Positions 26,340-36,354 of a stretch of DNA of 63,307 nt are shown piece after piece. The stretch lies in assembly GCA_027854065.1 (NCBI GenBank), contig JAQGEF010000022.1, positions 1 to 63,307 of the forward strand. The letters are read 5' to 3'. Source of the stretch: Polluticaenibacter yanchengensis. Lineage in GTDB: Bacteria > Bacteroidota > Bacteroidia > Chitinophagales > Chitinophagaceae. Both the position numbers and the translations under genes were made by a program. The notes under the pieces are model-generated. The model did not search any database. It was not told the origin of the DNA and worked only from the letters and a program-made list of their open reading frames with translations. The first letter of the stretch is position 1; each line of letters starts with the position of its first letter.

Positions 26340-27407
26340 CTACAATATAACTTTATCCAATAACCGGATGTACAGGTCGATCCCGTTTTCTATTTCACTC
26401 AAATAAATATACTCGTTAGCCGTGTGGCTGCGGGCACTGTCACCAGGTCCCATTTTTAATGTACTGAATGGCATCAATGCTTTATCGCTGGTAGTTGGTG
26501 AACCATAATAGCTGCGATTTAAACTTAATCCAGCCTGTACCAACGGATGCTCCATCGCAATAGAAGTACTGCGCATGCGGGTAGAACGTGGCTTAAACTT
26601 CGATTTCAGGTTATCCTTCATGATATCCAGGATCTCCTCGAAAGTATATAGTTCATTCACACGCACGTCCAGTACAAATTTACAAAGCGGCGGCACCACA
26701 TTATGCTGCTGGTTGTCCGTACCAATTACCGTAGCAGTAATTCGCGTATCACCCAATAGTTCACTCACTTTGTCAAACTTCAAAGTGCGTATCTGCTGGA
26801 TATCATCAAGAGCTTTGTACAAGGCATTTTCCCCCTCATTACGCGCCGCATGACCGGCACGGCCTTCCGCAGTACAGTCTACCACCATTAAGCCACGTTC
26901 GGCAACGGCCATATTCATTTGCGTCGGCTCACCTACAATACCAAAATCTATTTTCCCCAGGTGATGCAATACCAGTTCTATACCATTCACACCGCTGATT
27001 TCCTCTTCCGCACTGGCCGCAAAAACCACATTGTGCGTCAGGTTATCCGCTTCATAATAATGCAGGTAAGTAGCTAACAATGATACCAGGCAACCGCCTG
27101 CATCGTTACTACCTAACCCAAACAATTTACCGTCTTCCACAATTGGTGTAAACGGATCAATCGTATAGCCTTTATTCGGCTTCACCGTATCATGGTGTGA
27201 ATTCAATAAAACCGACGGTTTGCTCTCGTCATAGTGTTTGTTTTTGGAATAGACATTGTTGCCAATGCGTCGGAACGGAATATTTCTGTCTTCCAGGAAC
27301 TGGCAAAGAATCTCTGCCGTTTCATTTTCTTCCTTGGAAAACGATGGCGTGGCAATCAGCTCTTTAAGCAGCGTCACTGCATCGTTAAATAATTTATTAT
27401 GAGACAT
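26340..27407 (-). CDS. argE: M20-family deacylase, probable N-acyl-ornithine deacetylase
   Basis: Zinc amidohydrolase of the M20 family, expected to remove the acetyl or succinyl group to release an arginine precursor. The 355 residues carry the metal and catalytic motifs: NSHHDTVKP, LGSNDAGGC, AASAEEEISG, IVGEPTQ, and a His in the ARSHTANEYI stretch near the end. Its place directly after argB and the carbamoyltransferase supports the arginine-pathway role over a peptidase. Whether the natural acyl group is acetyl or succinyl is open. Confidence 0.85.
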   Translation of the reverse strand: MSHNKLFNDAVTLLKELIATPSFSKEENETAEILCQFLEDRNIPFRRIGNNVYSKNKHYDESKPSVLLNSHHDTVKPNKGYTIDPFTPIVEDGKLFGLGSNDAGGCLVSLLATYLHYYEADNLTHNVVFAASAEEEISGVNGIELVLHHLGKIDFGIVGEPTQMNMAVAERGLMVVDCTAEGRAGHAARNEGENALYKALDDIQQIRTLKFDKVSELLGDTRITATVIGTDNQQHNVVPPLCKFVLDVRVNELYTFEEILDIMKDNLKSKFKPRSTRMRSTSIAMEHPLVQAGLSLNRSYYGSPTTSDKALMPFSTLKMGPGDSARSHTANEYIYLSEIENGIDLYIRLLDKVIL

Positions 27408-27445
27408 TTTATAGGATGGTTTGGTTGGAAATATTGTTTAAGTGA

Positions 27446-28273
27446 TTAAAGGATAATACTGGTGCCACTTTCGCCGCTTAATAACAATGGTAACTTTTCT
27501 GCCTTACCAATGATTACTTTTGCAACACCATTATTCAACGCAGCAAATGCATTATCTAACTTAGGAATCATACCGGCGAATATTTTTTGCTCCGCTTTCA
27601 ACGACGCATAATATGCCGGTTGTAAAATATCAATAACGGTACTGTCATCTTCCGCATCCAGCAATACGCCCGGTTTCTCAAAAGAGTAAATAAGATGTAC
27701 TTCAAATTTTTCGCTCAGCGCTTTAGCAGTTTCCTGCGCAATCGTATCCGCATTCGTATTTAAAATGTGGCCTTTACCGTCGTGCGTCAAAGGTGCTAAT
27801 ACCGGTGTAATACCTGCCTGTATTAATGTATACAGTATCTCGCTATTCACACCTTTCTGTTGTACATCGCCCACCCAGCCATAATCCAGAGGATTACCGT
27901 TAGCATCTGATTTTACAGGGCGTTTGTTCGCCAGCATAATGTTCGCATCTGCACCCGTCAATCCCAAAGCATTACAACCATTCGCTTGCAGTTGCGCCAC
28001 TATTTGTTTATTGGCCAGTCCACCGTACACCATCGTTACCAGGTCAATGGTAGCATCATCAGTAATCCGGCGTCCATCCACGTACTTAGACTCAATGCCT
28101 AACTGGTTGCCAATTTTGGTAGCTATTTTACCACCACCATGTACTAAAATAAGAGCAGTATCTTCCCGGCTTTTTGCCAGGGTGGCAAATGTTGATAAGA
28201 AATCCGAAAGCGCGTTTTTATCATCAACAATATTGCCACCTATTTTTATAACAACTAATTTCTCTATTTGCAT
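27446..28273 (-). CDS. argB: Acetylglutamate kinase (N-acyl-glutamate kinase)
   Basis: Phosphorylates N-acetyl- (or N-succinyl-) glutamate, the second step of arginine synthesis. The 275 residues follow the amino-acid-kinase fold: KIGGNIVDD at the start, LVHGGGKIATKI for the phosphate loop, YVDGRRITDDATIDLV, GLTGADAN, and ILNTNADTIAQETA towards the nucleotide site. It starts 3 bases after the carbamoyltransferase stop and is followed by argE after 38, giving a tight three-gene operon on the minus strand. Confidence 0.95.
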   Translation of the reverse strand: MQIEKLVVIKIGGNIVDDKNALSDFLSTFATLAKSREDTALILVHGGGKIATKIGNQLGIESKYVDGRRITDDATIDLVTMVYGGLANKQIVAQLQANGCNALGLTGADANIMLANKRPVKSDANGNPLDYGWVGDVQQKGVNSEILYTLIQAGITPVLAPLTHDGKGHILNTNADTIAQETAKALSEKFEVHLIYSFEKPGVLLDAEDDSTVIDILQPAYYASLKAEQKIFAGMIPKLDNAFAALNNGVAKVIIGKAEKLPLLLSGESGTSIIL

Positions 28274-28276
28274 AAT

Positions 28277-29266
28277 TTATATGCTGCGAAGTATATTGCT
28301 AAGTACGGTTTGTGCAGCCCAAACCCTGTTGCCCGCTTCTTCGGTTACCAGAGAGTTAGCAGAATCTAATATTTCATCGCTCAACTCTACATTACGTCTT
28401 ACCGGTAAGCAGTGCATTACTTTTGCATTGTTGGTTTGTTTCAATTTTTCGTGCGTCAACATCCAAACCGGGTCATTACAGTATATTTTACCATAATCCT
28501 CATACGCGCTCCAGTTCTTTACGTACACAAAGTCCGCATCTTTCAGCGCCTCGTCCTGGTTATGAGTAATTGTAGCGCCAGCTGTAAATTTCGGGTCCAG
28601 TTCATAATCTTCAGGATGTGTAATTACAAAATCAGCTTCTCCCCAGGCATTGATCCATTGAGCAAAGCTATTGGCCACACACTGAGGCAAAGGCTTTACA
28701 TGCGGCGCCCAGGTCAGAACGATTTTAGGCTTCTTTCCTGCCGGCAACGGATTTTTATTCAATGATTCCTGTATGGTAATCACATCTGTAAAACTCTGTA
28801 GCGGATGCAATGTGGCACTCTCCAGGCTTACCACCGGTATGCCCGCATATTTTATAAATTGGTTAATGTATAATTCGCTGTAATCTTCTTCCTTATTCTT
28901 AAGCGATGGAAAGGTCCTTATAGCCAGTATGTCGAAGTATTTACCCATTATCGGCGCCGCGTCTTTTACATGTTCCACAGTATCGCCACTCATAATAGCC
29001 TCTTCGTCAAACTCCAGTTTCCAGCCCTCTTTATCTATATTGAAAACAATAGGCTCCATGCCTAAGTTTTGCGCAGCCACTTGAGTGCTTAAGCGGGTGC
29101 GCATGCTGGGGTTCAAAAATAACAACCCGATTCGCTTGCCTTCACCAAGCGCCTTATCCAAAAAAGGATCAGCCTTATATGCCAAGGCTTCCTTCACCAT
29201 TTCGTTAATGGTATTGCCGTTACCAGACGGCCCTGTTACATCATTTACACTAATGAAATTTTTCAC
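28277..29266 (-). CDS. N-acyl-L-ornithine carbamoyltransferase (acetyl- or succinyl-specific)
   Basis: Transfers a carbamoyl group to N-acetyl- or N-succinyl-ornithine, a Bacteroidota/Xanthomonas variant of the arginine pathway. The 329-residue protein has the carbamoyl-phosphate loop NPSMRTR (52-58), HPLQSFTDV, and MHCLPVRRN. Resemblance to the Bacteroides fragilis enzyme is close (ELYINQFIKYAG, ESATLHPLQSF). At the position I align with the specificity residue, just before Glu98-His99, it has Val97 rather than Glu; small residues there are reported to favour succinyl substrates. The frame starts with GTG at 29266. Confidence 0.88.
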   Translation of the reverse strand: MKNFISVNDVTGPSGNGNTINEMVKEALAYKADPFLDKALGEGKRIGLLFLNPSMRTRLSTQVAAQNLGMEPIVFNIDKEGWKLEFDEEAIMSGDTVEHVKDAAPIMGKYFDILAIRTFPSLKNKEEDYSELYINQFIKYAGIPVVSLESATLHPLQSFTDVITIQESLNKNPLPAGKKPKIVLTWAPHVKPLPQCVANSFAQWINAWGEADFVITHPEDYELDPKFTAGATITHNQDEALKDADFVYVKNWSAYEDYGKIYCNDPVWMLTHEKLKQTNNAKVMHCLPVRRNVELSDEILDSANSLVTEEAGNRVWAAQTVLSNILRSI

Positions 29267-29533
29267 TATCTATAAACAGGTAAGGTTTGTTACTTACTTC
29301 GCGGACAAAGATAATTTTTTAAACAAAACCTTTTATTAAGATTCTCTTATTTTGACGATATCCTGTAAACTTAGCGATTGTAGTTTCTACAGATCTCAAA
29401 CAGCAGCAGGTATTTTGCATTTTTCTTTATTAAGCCATCTTTTGTACTGCTATTAAACATCGTTGTGTCACTCCCTGCATCTTTTGTAATACTATTTAGC
29501 ACTCCGGTATGAATTATACTTCCGATTTTATAA
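29267..29533. other. Gap between the arginine operon and metG
   Basis: No gene is supported here. It separates divergent transcripts and must hold both promoters; only the metG -7 box at its right end is clear. Confidence 0.5.
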
Positions 29534-29541
29534 TACCTTTG
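29534..29541 (+). promoter_or_regulatory. -7 box for metG
   Basis: TACCTTTG followed by C fits the Bacteroidota -7 consensus exactly, 32 bases before the metG ATG. No convincing -33 element is visible. Confidence 0.5.
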
Positions 29542-29572
29542 CAGCACTTATTACAAAATTTCAATTGATTAC

Positions 29573-31684
29573 ATGCAATATAACAGAGTATTAATTACAG
29601 CAGCACTACCCTATGCCAACGGCCCGTTGCACGTCGGGCATTTAGCAGGTTGCTATATACCTTCCGATATTTATGCCCGTTACCAGCGTGCACAAAAAAG
29701 AGAGGTCGCCTTTATTGGTGGCAGCGACGAACATGGCGTTCCTATTACGATCCGCGCCATGAAAGAAAGCATCACCCCGCAGGAAGTAGTAGATCGCTAT
29801 CATACACAGATAAAAGAATCATTTGAACAATTAGGGATCTCCTTTGATATTTATAGCCGTACTTCCAGTCCTGTGCATCATGAAACAGCAGCGGACTTCT
29901 TCAAAAAACTATATGATGATGGCCTCTTTGAAGAAAAAGAAAGCGAACAATACTACGACGAAGAAAAGCAAACCTTTTTAGCAGACAGGTATATCATAGG
30001 TACCTGCCCTATTTGCAGTAATCCCAATGCTTACGGTGACCAGTGCGAAAAATGCGGTACTTCTTTAAGTCCCGAACAATTAATAGAACCACGCAGCGCA
30101 CTGAGCAATAATCCGCCGGTTAAAAAGATGACCAAACATTGGTACTTCCCGCTTAACCAATACGAACCCTGGTTAAAAGAATGGGTTCTGGAAGAACATA
30201 AAGAGTGGAAAAACAATGTCTACGGACAGTGTAAAAGCTGGCTGGACAGTGGTTTATATCCTCGTGCCATGACCCGTGACAGCAAATGGGGCGTACCCGT
30301 TCCATTACCGGGTGCAGAAGGTAAAGTATTATATGTATGGTTTGACGCACCAATTGGTTATATAAGCGCTACCAAAGAATTAACTGAAAACTGGGCTGAC
30401 TACTGGTGTAAAGATGATACCAAACTGGTCCATTTTATTGGCAAAGACAATATCGTTTTCCATTGTATTATATTCCCTGCCATGTTAAAAGCTCATGGCG
30501 GATTCGTATTACCGGACAATGTACCGGCCAATGAATTTCTTAATTTAGAGGGCGACAAAGTAAGTACCAGCCGCAACTGGGCAGTCTGGATCCATGAATA
30601 TTTAAAAGAGTTCGAAGGTTGTGAAGATGTACTTCGTTACTATTTAACAGCCATCGCACCGGAAACAAAAGACAGCGATTTTACCTGGAAAGGTTTCCAG
30701 GATGCGAATAACAGCGAATTGGTGGCCATATTCGGCAACTTTGTAAACCGTTGTATGGTACTGATGCATAAGCTATGCGGCGGAAAAGTGCCCCCGATTC
30801 ATCCAGAACTGCTGGATAACGAGGACACAATAATATTTGAAGAGATTAAGAAAACAAAGCAAATTGTTGAAGACGCTATAGAACAATACAAATTCAGAGA
30901 AGCACAGTTTGCAGTAATAGATTTAGCCAGGAAAGGGAATCAATACCTGCAAAAAAGAGAACCATGGAAAGCAGCGAATCTCTTAAAAGAAGGAGGAGAA
31001 ACAGCAATCAATGCTCAAAAACTGATAGACAACGTGATGCATATAGCATTGCAGTTAAGTGCTAATCTTGCTATATTCATAAACCCCTTTTTGCCTAAAA
31101 CAGCAAAAAAGATGCTCCACTTATTCAAAGTAGTAGATAAAATGTTGGAATGGGAAAACGCCGGCAAGGAAAAACTACTTAGTGTTGGCTATAGTTTGAG
31201 AGAACCTGAATTATTGTTTCGCAAAATTGAAGATAGTGAAATAGAAGCCCAGGTAGCTAAGTTACAGGAAAGTGCAAAAGCATATGCGGCTGCTCAGGCA
31301 TTGTTAAATCCACCTGCCGAAGAAGTGGTACCGGAAGTGACAGTCGCACCGGTTAAGGAAGAAATCGTTTTTGATGATTTTGCCAAAATAGATTTAAGAG
31401 TAGGCACAATTGTAACTGCAGAGAAAGTACAGAAAGCCGATAAACTTTTAAAACTCTCTGTTGATTTAGGTTTCGAAACAAGAACCATTGTAAGTGGTAT
31501 CGCTTTACATTTCAATCCTGAAGACATTATTGGTAAGCAGGTAGTTGTAGTAGTGAACCTGGCGCCTAGAAAAATGCGTGGCATCGAAAGCCAGGGAATG
31601 ATTTTAATGGCAGAAGATAGCAGTGGTAAATTGCATTTTGTAAACCCGGAAACTGCAATCAATACAGGCGCTGGCGTTAATTAA
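29573..31684 (+). CDS. metG: Methionyl-tRNA synthetase with C-terminal tRNA-binding domain
   Basis: Charges tRNA-Met with methionine. The 703 residues comprise the class-I Rossmann core with the HIGH motif as HVGH (about 22-25). A zinc knuckle CPICSNPN...CEKCG lies near 144-161. The KMSKS loop is replaced by GDKVSTSRN, a form seen in this branch of MetRS. An anticodon-binding helical bundle occupies about 380-560. Residues about 600-703 form the EMAP/Trbp111-like domain ([20 protein letters not shown]) that promotes dimerisation and tRNA binding. Confidence 0.97.
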   Translation: MQYNRVLITAALPYANGPLHVGHLAGCYIPSDIYARYQRAQKREVAFIGGSDEHGVPITIRAMKESITPQEVVDRYHTQIKESFEQLGISFDIYSRTSSPVHHETAADFFKKLYDDGLFEEKESEQYYDEEKQTFLADRYIIGTCPICSNPNAYGDQCEKCGTSLSPEQLIEPRSALSNNPPVKKMTKHWYFPLNQYEPWLKEWVLEEHKEWKNNVYGQCKSWLDSGLYPRAMTRDSKWGVPVPLPGAEGKVLYVWFDAPIGYISATKELTENWADYWCKDDTKLVHFIGKDNIVFHCIIFPAMLKAHGGFVLPDNVPANEFLNLEGDKVSTSRNWAVWIHEYLKEFEGCEDVLRYYLTAIAPETKDSDFTWKGFQDANNSELVAIFGNFVNRCMVLMHKLCGGKVPPIHPELLDNEDTIIFEEIKKTKQIVEDAIEQYKFREAQFAVIDLARKGNQYLQKREPWKAANLLKEGGETAINAQKLIDNVMHIALQLSANLAIFINPFLPKTAKKMLHLFKVVDKMLEWENAGKEKLLSVGYSLREPELLFRKIEDSEIEAQVAKLQESAKAYAAAQALLNPPAEEVVPEVTVAPVKEEIVFDDFAKIDLRVGTIVTAEKVQKADKLLKLSVDLGFETRTIVSGIALHFNPEDIIGKQVVVVVNLAPRKMRGIESQGMILMAEDSSGKLHFVNPETAINTGAGVN

Positions 31685-31702
31685 TTGAATCATTCATTTA
31701 TA

Positions 31703-31741
31703 AAAAAGCGGATGGGAGTAAAATACTTCGATCCGCTTTTT
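31703..31741 (+). terminator. metG terminator
   Basis: AAAAAGCGGAT pairs with ATCCGCTTTTT; inside it AGTA also pairs with TACT. It begins 16 bases after the stop. Confidence 0.85.
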
Positions 31742-31768
31742 CTTTGCCGGTATTCCCGGTAAAGAAAA

Positions 31769-31788
31769 GGAGCCGCCTAAGCGACTCC
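31769..31788 (-). terminator. Terminator of the minus-strand secreted-protein gene
   Basis: On the minus strand GGAGTCGC pairs with GCGGCTCC (one wobble) over a 4-base loop and is followed by TTTTCTTT. Confidence 0.65.
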
Positions 31789-31821
31789 TAACTATTTAAT
31801 AAACAAACAGGATGGACTAAA

Positions 31822-33015
31822 TTATAGTTTAGAAACCGTTTTGATAGTAGATACACCATCAATGGTTACTTTCACTCTGTAAATACCGGCTGCTTTAGGC
31901 GCTAATTTCACCTGGTGAGCACCGGCAGTCAATGTACCTTTTTCAATTGATTCTAACACCTTACCATCAGCAGACAATAACTGAACATTTACTTTAGAAG
32001 TAGTGTTTAATTGAAGTGCTACATTGAATACATCGTTAGATGGATTCGGATACACAGCAATGTTGCCCGCAAATGTTTGAACTGAAACAATTTTAGAAAT
32101 ATTTTCTTTACCATCAACATCTACCTGGCGAACACGGTATGTATTGGTACCAGCTAAAGGTGCAGCATCAACAAACGTATAATCGTTTTGTTGGATTCTG
32201 TCATTACCTGCAGCCGCAACAAATCCTAAAACTTCAAAAGTTACACCATCAGCACTTCTTTCTACATAATAACCTTTATTATTATGCTCAGCGGAAGTAC
32301 TCCAGCTGATTGTATTAGTTGAATTACCATTGTTCTTAGCGTCAATTGCTAACCAGCTGATCGGTAAAGATTCGTTATTCTTTTTGATACCGTAGCCCCA
32401 GATTTCTGTAGAGAAAGTCGATTTAGGTGTTTCTCCTAAATAAGTAAGCACTTTTTTAGTAGCAGCATCTGCATCGTAATACCAGAAGTAATCAGCAGAA
32501 GCTGTTGAGTCTGCCGAAACATACCAGTAAGCAGAATTTGGCTGGCTGATGCTATAACCGGCAAAAATCATTTCAACCTGTTCAGCAGGATCATTCAATA
32601 ATTTAATTGCTGCCACTCTTTTTACAGAATCACCAACGCCCACATAACCTGCAGCAGCTGAAGTACCGGCGCCTATAGACCCCTGGCCATACTGGAATAT
32701 TTTACCCAGCAAAGTAGCATCAGAGGTATCCATTTCTGCTATATAATACTTAATTGTAGTTGCCGGTCTGTTCGCAGCAACATATATGATATGTTTAATT
32801 GATGTAATAACTAAACTATCGGCATCCGGAATCAACGCTTTCCTGATATTAATATCATCTAAAAATATGCGAGGCGTTCCGCTTGCTCCGTTTCCAATCT
32901 GGAATGCACCTCCATAAGTTGATCTGTTTAATGCATCATATACTTTGGTAGACGTTTGAGAATGGGCAACCCCCAAACCAGTTAAACATAAAAGTGAAAG
33001 TAAAAGTTTTCTCAT
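31822..33015 (-). CDS. Secreted protein with type IX sorting domain
   Basis: Cargo of the type IX secretion system, exported and then attached to or released from the cell surface. The 397 residues comprise a signal peptide (MRKLLLSLLCLTGLGVAHSQ), an unclassified beta-rich body (about 21-205), and a fibronectin-like segment (LPISWLAIDAKNNG, then GYYVERSADGVTFEVLG). The C-terminal type A sorting domain begins VYPNPSNDVFNVALQL and ends in the Lys-rich KTVSKL. The body is not recognised, so its activity is unknown. The 5' leader contains a perfect hairpin. Confidence 0.85.
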   Translation of the reverse strand: MRKLLLSLLCLTGLGVAHSQTSTKVYDALNRSTYGGAFQIGNGASGTPRIFLDDINIRKALIPDADSLVITSIKHIIYVAANRPATTIKYYIAEMDTSDATLLGKIFQYGQGSIGAGTSAAAGYVGVGDSVKRVAAIKLLNDPAEQVEMIFAGYSISQPNSAYWYVSADSTASADYFWYYDADAATKKVLTYLGETPKSTFSTEIWGYGIKKNNESLPISWLAIDAKNNGNSTNTISWSTSAEHNNKGYYVERSADGVTFEVLGFVAAAGNDRIQQNDYTFVDAAPLAGTNTYRVRQVDVDGKENISKIVSVQTFAGNIAVYPNPSNDVFNVALQLNTTSKVNVQLLSADGKVLESIEKGTLTAGAHQVKLAPKAAGIYRVKVTIDGVSTIKTVSKL

Positions 33016-33062
33016 CAGATAAATTTTTTCCGAATGTAAGCTCTTTTACTTAGCTTTTTTCA

Positions 33063-33080
33063 CCCATTTTAAAAAATGGG
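33063..33080. other. Perfect 8-bp hairpin in the leader of the secreted-protein gene
   Basis: CCCATTTT and AAAATGGG are separated by AA, about 50 bases upstream of the start codon at 33015. It could be the base of a second terminator, an mRNA stabiliser, or a regulatory hairpin. Nothing else is visible in the 33016-33176 gap. Confidence 0.4.
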
Positions 33081-33176
33081 GGTTTCCCTCTATATTTTGG
33101 CCCTTATTGCATTTGTTCATTATTTCTATCTATGGGAGTACAACAAGAACCCACATACCTGTTTGATTATGAATAA

Positions 33177-33208
33177 AAAAAGCGGCAGTTTTTTTGTCTG
33201 CCGCTTTT
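33177..33208 (-). terminator. Terminator of the yqeY-like gene
   Basis: AAAAGCGGCAG and CTGCCGCTTTT form a stem with a T-rich 9-base loop, starting 14 bases after the stop on the minus strand. Confidence 0.85.
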
Positions 33209-33221
33209 CTGTAAGTGTTTT

Positions 33222-33677
33222 TTAATTCCCGTTTAATATCTCTTTTACCAGTGTACTGATACTTTTTCCATCTGCTTTGCCGGCCAGCTGTTTATTAGCT
33301 GCCCCCATTGCCTTTCCCATATCTGCCGGGCTGCTTGCACCTGCATCAGCCAATATTTTTACCAACACTGCTTTAAGGGCGTCACCTTCCAGCTGCTCCG
33401 GTAAGAACTTACTGATAACATCTATTTCCTCCTGCTCTTTAGCTGCTAACTCAGGACGGTTTTGAGTATTGAATATTTCTAAACTGTCTTTACGTTGTTT
33501 TACTAATTTTTGAAGTAGCTTAATTTCATCATCTTCAGTAATCTCACCTTTGGCACCTTCACTTGTTTTGGCTAAAATGATAGCCGCTTTTATAGCTCTA
33601 ACGGAACGTAATGTTTTATCATCTTTGGCTTTCATCGCCTCTTTCATTACGTCCATTACTTTGGTCTCTAAACTCAT
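33222..33677 (-). CDS. GatB/YqeY domain protein
   Basis: A 151-residue stand-alone YqeY protein: an N-terminal helical part with the conserved LRSVRAIKAAI region and a C-terminal three-helix domain related to the tail of GatB (ADMGKAMGAANKQLAGKADGK). GatB's tail binds tRNA, but the function of free YqeY is not established. It lies 27 bases after gldC and probably shares its transcript. Confidence 0.92.
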   Translation of the reverse strand: MSLETKVMDVMKEAMKAKDDKTLRSVRAIKAAIILAKTSEGAKGEITEDDEIKLLQKLVKQRKDSLEIFNTQNRPELAAKEQEEIDVISKFLPEQLEGDALKAVLVKILADAGASSPADMGKAMGAANKQLAGKADGKSISTLVKEILNGN

Positions 33678-33704
33678 CTTATAATGTATTTAATGTTTCT
33701 TAAA

Positions 33705-34079
33705 TTAAAATGCCGATTTAAATTTATCGTTTGCATTCTGGCTTTTTTGTTGCTCTTCCTGGAACTTTTTATAGAACGCCTGTGCAAAAGCCCGGATATC
33801 ATGAACCAATACTTTATTACCAGTACTTCTGTTAAAGCTATCTGCCATGCCCATAAACGTCTGGAAATAGAAATCAGCCATTTCATCTACCATCATATCT
33901 TTCGTCCAAAGGTCTATACGCAGCGCCGTTTTCTCAGCAGCATCCCAAAAACTCACCATCATCGCATTTGCTGCAAGTCCGTTCTCTGCACTGCTGTCCG
34001 TTGCATGCCATTCTATACTTTCCGGAATTCTATCTTCACCTAAAGTGACCGCAATATTTATATTTGATTTTTTTGCCAC
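33705..34079 (-). CDS. gldC: Gliding motility protein GldC
   Basis: A cytoplasmic 124-residue protein linked to gliding motility in flavobacteria, where it supports but is not essential for gliding. The recognisable core is NIAVTLGEDRIPESIEW, ALRIDLWTKDMMVDEMADFY and the MADSFNRST stretch. The start codon is GTG at 34079. The charged tail beyond residue 108 is extra compared with flavobacterial GldC. Together with gldE it implies that the strain carries the wider Gld/type IX apparatus elsewhere. Confidence 0.92.
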   Translation of the reverse strand: MAKKSNINIAVTLGEDRIPESIEWHATDSSAENGLAANAMMVSFWDAAEKTALRIDLWTKDMMVDEMADFYFQTFMGMADSFNRSTGNKVLVHDIRAFAQAFYKKFQEEQQKSQNANDKFKSAF

Positions 34080-34211
34080 AGTATTCAGTATTTATAAATT
34101 ATATGCAAATGTACACTAACATTTTAAAACCTCATCAACTTCAATAGTCATAATAAGAACAAGATTTAGTAATGGTAACACAACAATTCATGATACAATA
34201 CTGTGAAAGAA

Positions 34212-34243
34212 AAAGCGCATACAGTAAAACTTGTACGCGCTTT
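34212..34243 (-). terminator. Terminator of the right-hand secreted-protein gene
   Basis: AAAGCGC and GCGCTTT, with further interior pairing (TACA with TGTA-like), form a hairpin 20 bases past the stop on the minus strand. Confidence 0.65.
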
Positions 34244-34263
34244 CATTTAAAATAACTTAACGA

Positions 34264-36057
34264 TTATTCTTTTACTACTTTAAAAACCTTTGTCTCATTT
34301 TCCATTTGAATTTTCACAAACAATAACCCTTTATTGGTAATATTGTCGAGGCCAAAATTCATTTGGTTAATACCCTCGTAAACAGTCAGCTTACCCGATT
34401 TTAAAATTCTTCCGCTTACGTCTGTAATAGCGATGGTTGCATCGGCCGCTCTCCTGCTATTAATATTTAAAGTAACAGAGCTTCTGACAACGGTAGGATA
34501 GATTTTAATATCATCACGAGTCAGTTTATTGTCCAGCAATATTTTTATAACATTAGAATAGGACACTTTACCATCCAGTTCTACTATTTTCAACCTGTAG
34601 AAATAAGCGTCCACATTTCCGGTCAGATATTCGCTGAAGTCATATTTTGAAGCATTATTTTTTGCTTTTATTTCAGTAACTTTTGTAAAACTGATGCCAT
34701 TTTCGCTGCGTTCCAAAATGTAAGCTGCAATATTTTTTTCAGTTGAAGTTTCCCAGATTAAGCTTGCTTTGCCGGACTGATAATTTCCTGAAAAGTTAGT
34801 TACAGAAACAGGCAAGGTCAGATAATTGGTATATATAACCAGTCCAAGCGTTGCGATATCAGGTTTATGAGTAATCCTTTCTTCTACTTCTGCTGCTGTG
34901 GTAACGCCCCAATAATTGTTTTGTGCATAAATGGTGTCAGGGGAATTATTATAAAGCTCAGCCAACACTGTACTTGAATTAGTGTTACCATAAATCCTGT
35001 TATTGCCATCATCATCCAAAGAGGCATTCTCAATATTTCCCAAGTTCGGTTTAGCCCTGTTCTGAATAGTGATACCCCATAAATTGCCCGTAATGGTATT
35101 TCCTACAACAATGCTGTTCTGATGTGCGCCTTCTGCGCCACCCGCAAATGCGATACCGCTGCCACCTAAATTAGGATTGCCTTGTATATTGTTGTTCCGG
35201 ATAATATTATTTTTAACCAGGGCATTGATTGCATTTCCTGCCTGCAAACTTATACCGTACCTGTTATTTTCTATGGTACAGTTTTCTATTAAAATATTTG
35301 CGACCGCTAAAGGTAACCAGCCCAGGCCTCCCGCCTGTGTATTTGCGGCATCCCCTCTTATTATACTATTAATGATTTTAACGGTATCTAAAGCACCCGT
35401 TGCACCAAGGTTTATCTGGGGTGTATTCTGGTTGGTAGTATTGTTCCCATCTAATAAGCAGTTAATTATTTTTGGTGCATTCGCAATATTTGCGCCCCCT
35501 TGTATAGCTGCTCTCCTGTTTTTATAAAAAGTTGAGTTTGTAATTAAAGGATGACTGCGGAATAAAGCAATTGTACCATTGCCAAAAGAGGTACTGGTAC
35601 CTATATTATTGTTGTAAAAATAGCAACTGTCAAAAGTCATTTTCGGAACATCCGTTAAACGGAAAGAAACAGCATTTCTGAAATCGAGTTTCTTAATAAA
35701 TGAAGCAGTTACCGTTTCTGTTACTCTCACACCGTTAAAACCAACGCCCGCATCAGATTCAGTAAAAGTCACTTTATCAGGAGGATTTATTATCAATGTA
35801 CCACCCTCAATTTCCAGGTATGTAAGTGATTTAAAGCGCACTTCAGCATTGGTTATAATTTCTAAAGTATCCCCACCTTTAATAAAAACAGTATCAGACA
35901 CGATGTAATGTCCTTCCGGTGCTTTGGTAACCGCTCCTGAAGAGTTTGCAACAAGATAATCAAGGTTAATTTTAGAACCGGTTTGAGGGGAAGTGTAGCG
36001 GGCAAACGATGCAGATACAGCTAATAATGAAGCTGCTAAAATGTAAATTTTCTTCAT
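34264..36057 (-). CDS. Secreted parallel beta-helix protein with type IX sorting domain
   Basis: Type IX secretion cargo with a right-handed parallel beta-helix. The ATG at 36057 is chosen because it begins a normal signal peptide (MKKIYILAASLLAVSASFA); an in-frame codon 18 bases upstream is less likely. Residues about 70-400 show repeated N-I-I / N-T-I rungs (IINSIIRGDAANTQ, NNIIRNNNIQGN, GNTITGNLWGITIQNRAK), a right-handed helix pattern often seen in polysaccharide-active proteins. A fibronectin-like segment and the sorting domain (IYPTVVRSSVTLNIN to KVFKVVKE) follow. No catalytic site is recognised. Confidence 0.82.
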   Translation of the reverse strand: MKKIYILAASLLAVSASFARYTSPQTGSKINLDYLVANSSGAVTKAPEGHYIVSDTVFIKGGDTLEIITNAEVRFKSLTYLEIEGGTLIINPPDKVTFTESDAGVGFNGVRVTETVTASFIKKLDFRNAVSFRLTDVPKMTFDSCYFYNNNIGTSTSFGNGTIALFRSHPLITNSTFYKNRRAAIQGGANIANAPKIINCLLDGNNTTNQNTPQINLGATGALDTVKIINSIIRGDAANTQAGGLGWLPLAVANILIENCTIENNRYGISLQAGNAINALVKNNIIRNNNIQGNPNLGGSGIAFAGGAEGAHQNSIVVGNTITGNLWGITIQNRAKPNLGNIENASLDDDGNNRIYGNTNSSTVLAELYNNSPDTIYAQNNYWGVTTAAEVEERITHKPDIATLGLVIYTNYLTLPVSVTNFSGNYQSGKASLIWETSTEKNIAAYILERSENGISFTKVTEIKAKNNASKYDFSEYLTGNVDAYFYRLKIVELDGKVSYSNVIKILLDNKLTRDDIKIYPTVVRSSVTLNINSRRAADATIAITDVSGRILKSGKLTVYEGINQMNFGLDNITNKGLLFVKIQMENETKVFKVVKE

Positions 36058-36282
36058 AAATATTTTTTTGGTCAAAAAAAACGATGCATATAAATAGTGT
36101 CGTAAAACTATTTATTCATTGCTAAAGATATTGAATGTGTTTGTAAATTATCTTTTTTGCAGCAAAAAACTATTATACGGTCTTTTTTTGCAACAAATAC
36201 ACAGCATTTTAACCGATATCTCACTTTTCATTTTTGAAAGATTTTTATTTGATAATAACCCTGATGGTTATTGGTTTTAAAG

Positions 36283-36290
36283 TAATTTTG
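36283..36290 (+). promoter_or_regulatory. -7 box for purM
   Basis: TAATTTTG followed by C is a full match to TAnnTTTGC, 65 bases before the purM start. A -33 partner at the normal distance is not obvious. Confidence 0.5.
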
Positions 36291-36354
36291 CATTTAAATC
36301 TATATTTTAAAATAGCAGTTTCTTTCTGTTTTAAAATATAAAAATTGAGTTTAC

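Noticed and set aside
29573..31684. The altered KMSKS motif (KVSTS) of MetRS as evidence of an inactive enzyme
   Set aside because: The same replacement is seen in the MetRS branch of this phylum, and the rest of the active site and zinc knuckle are intact.
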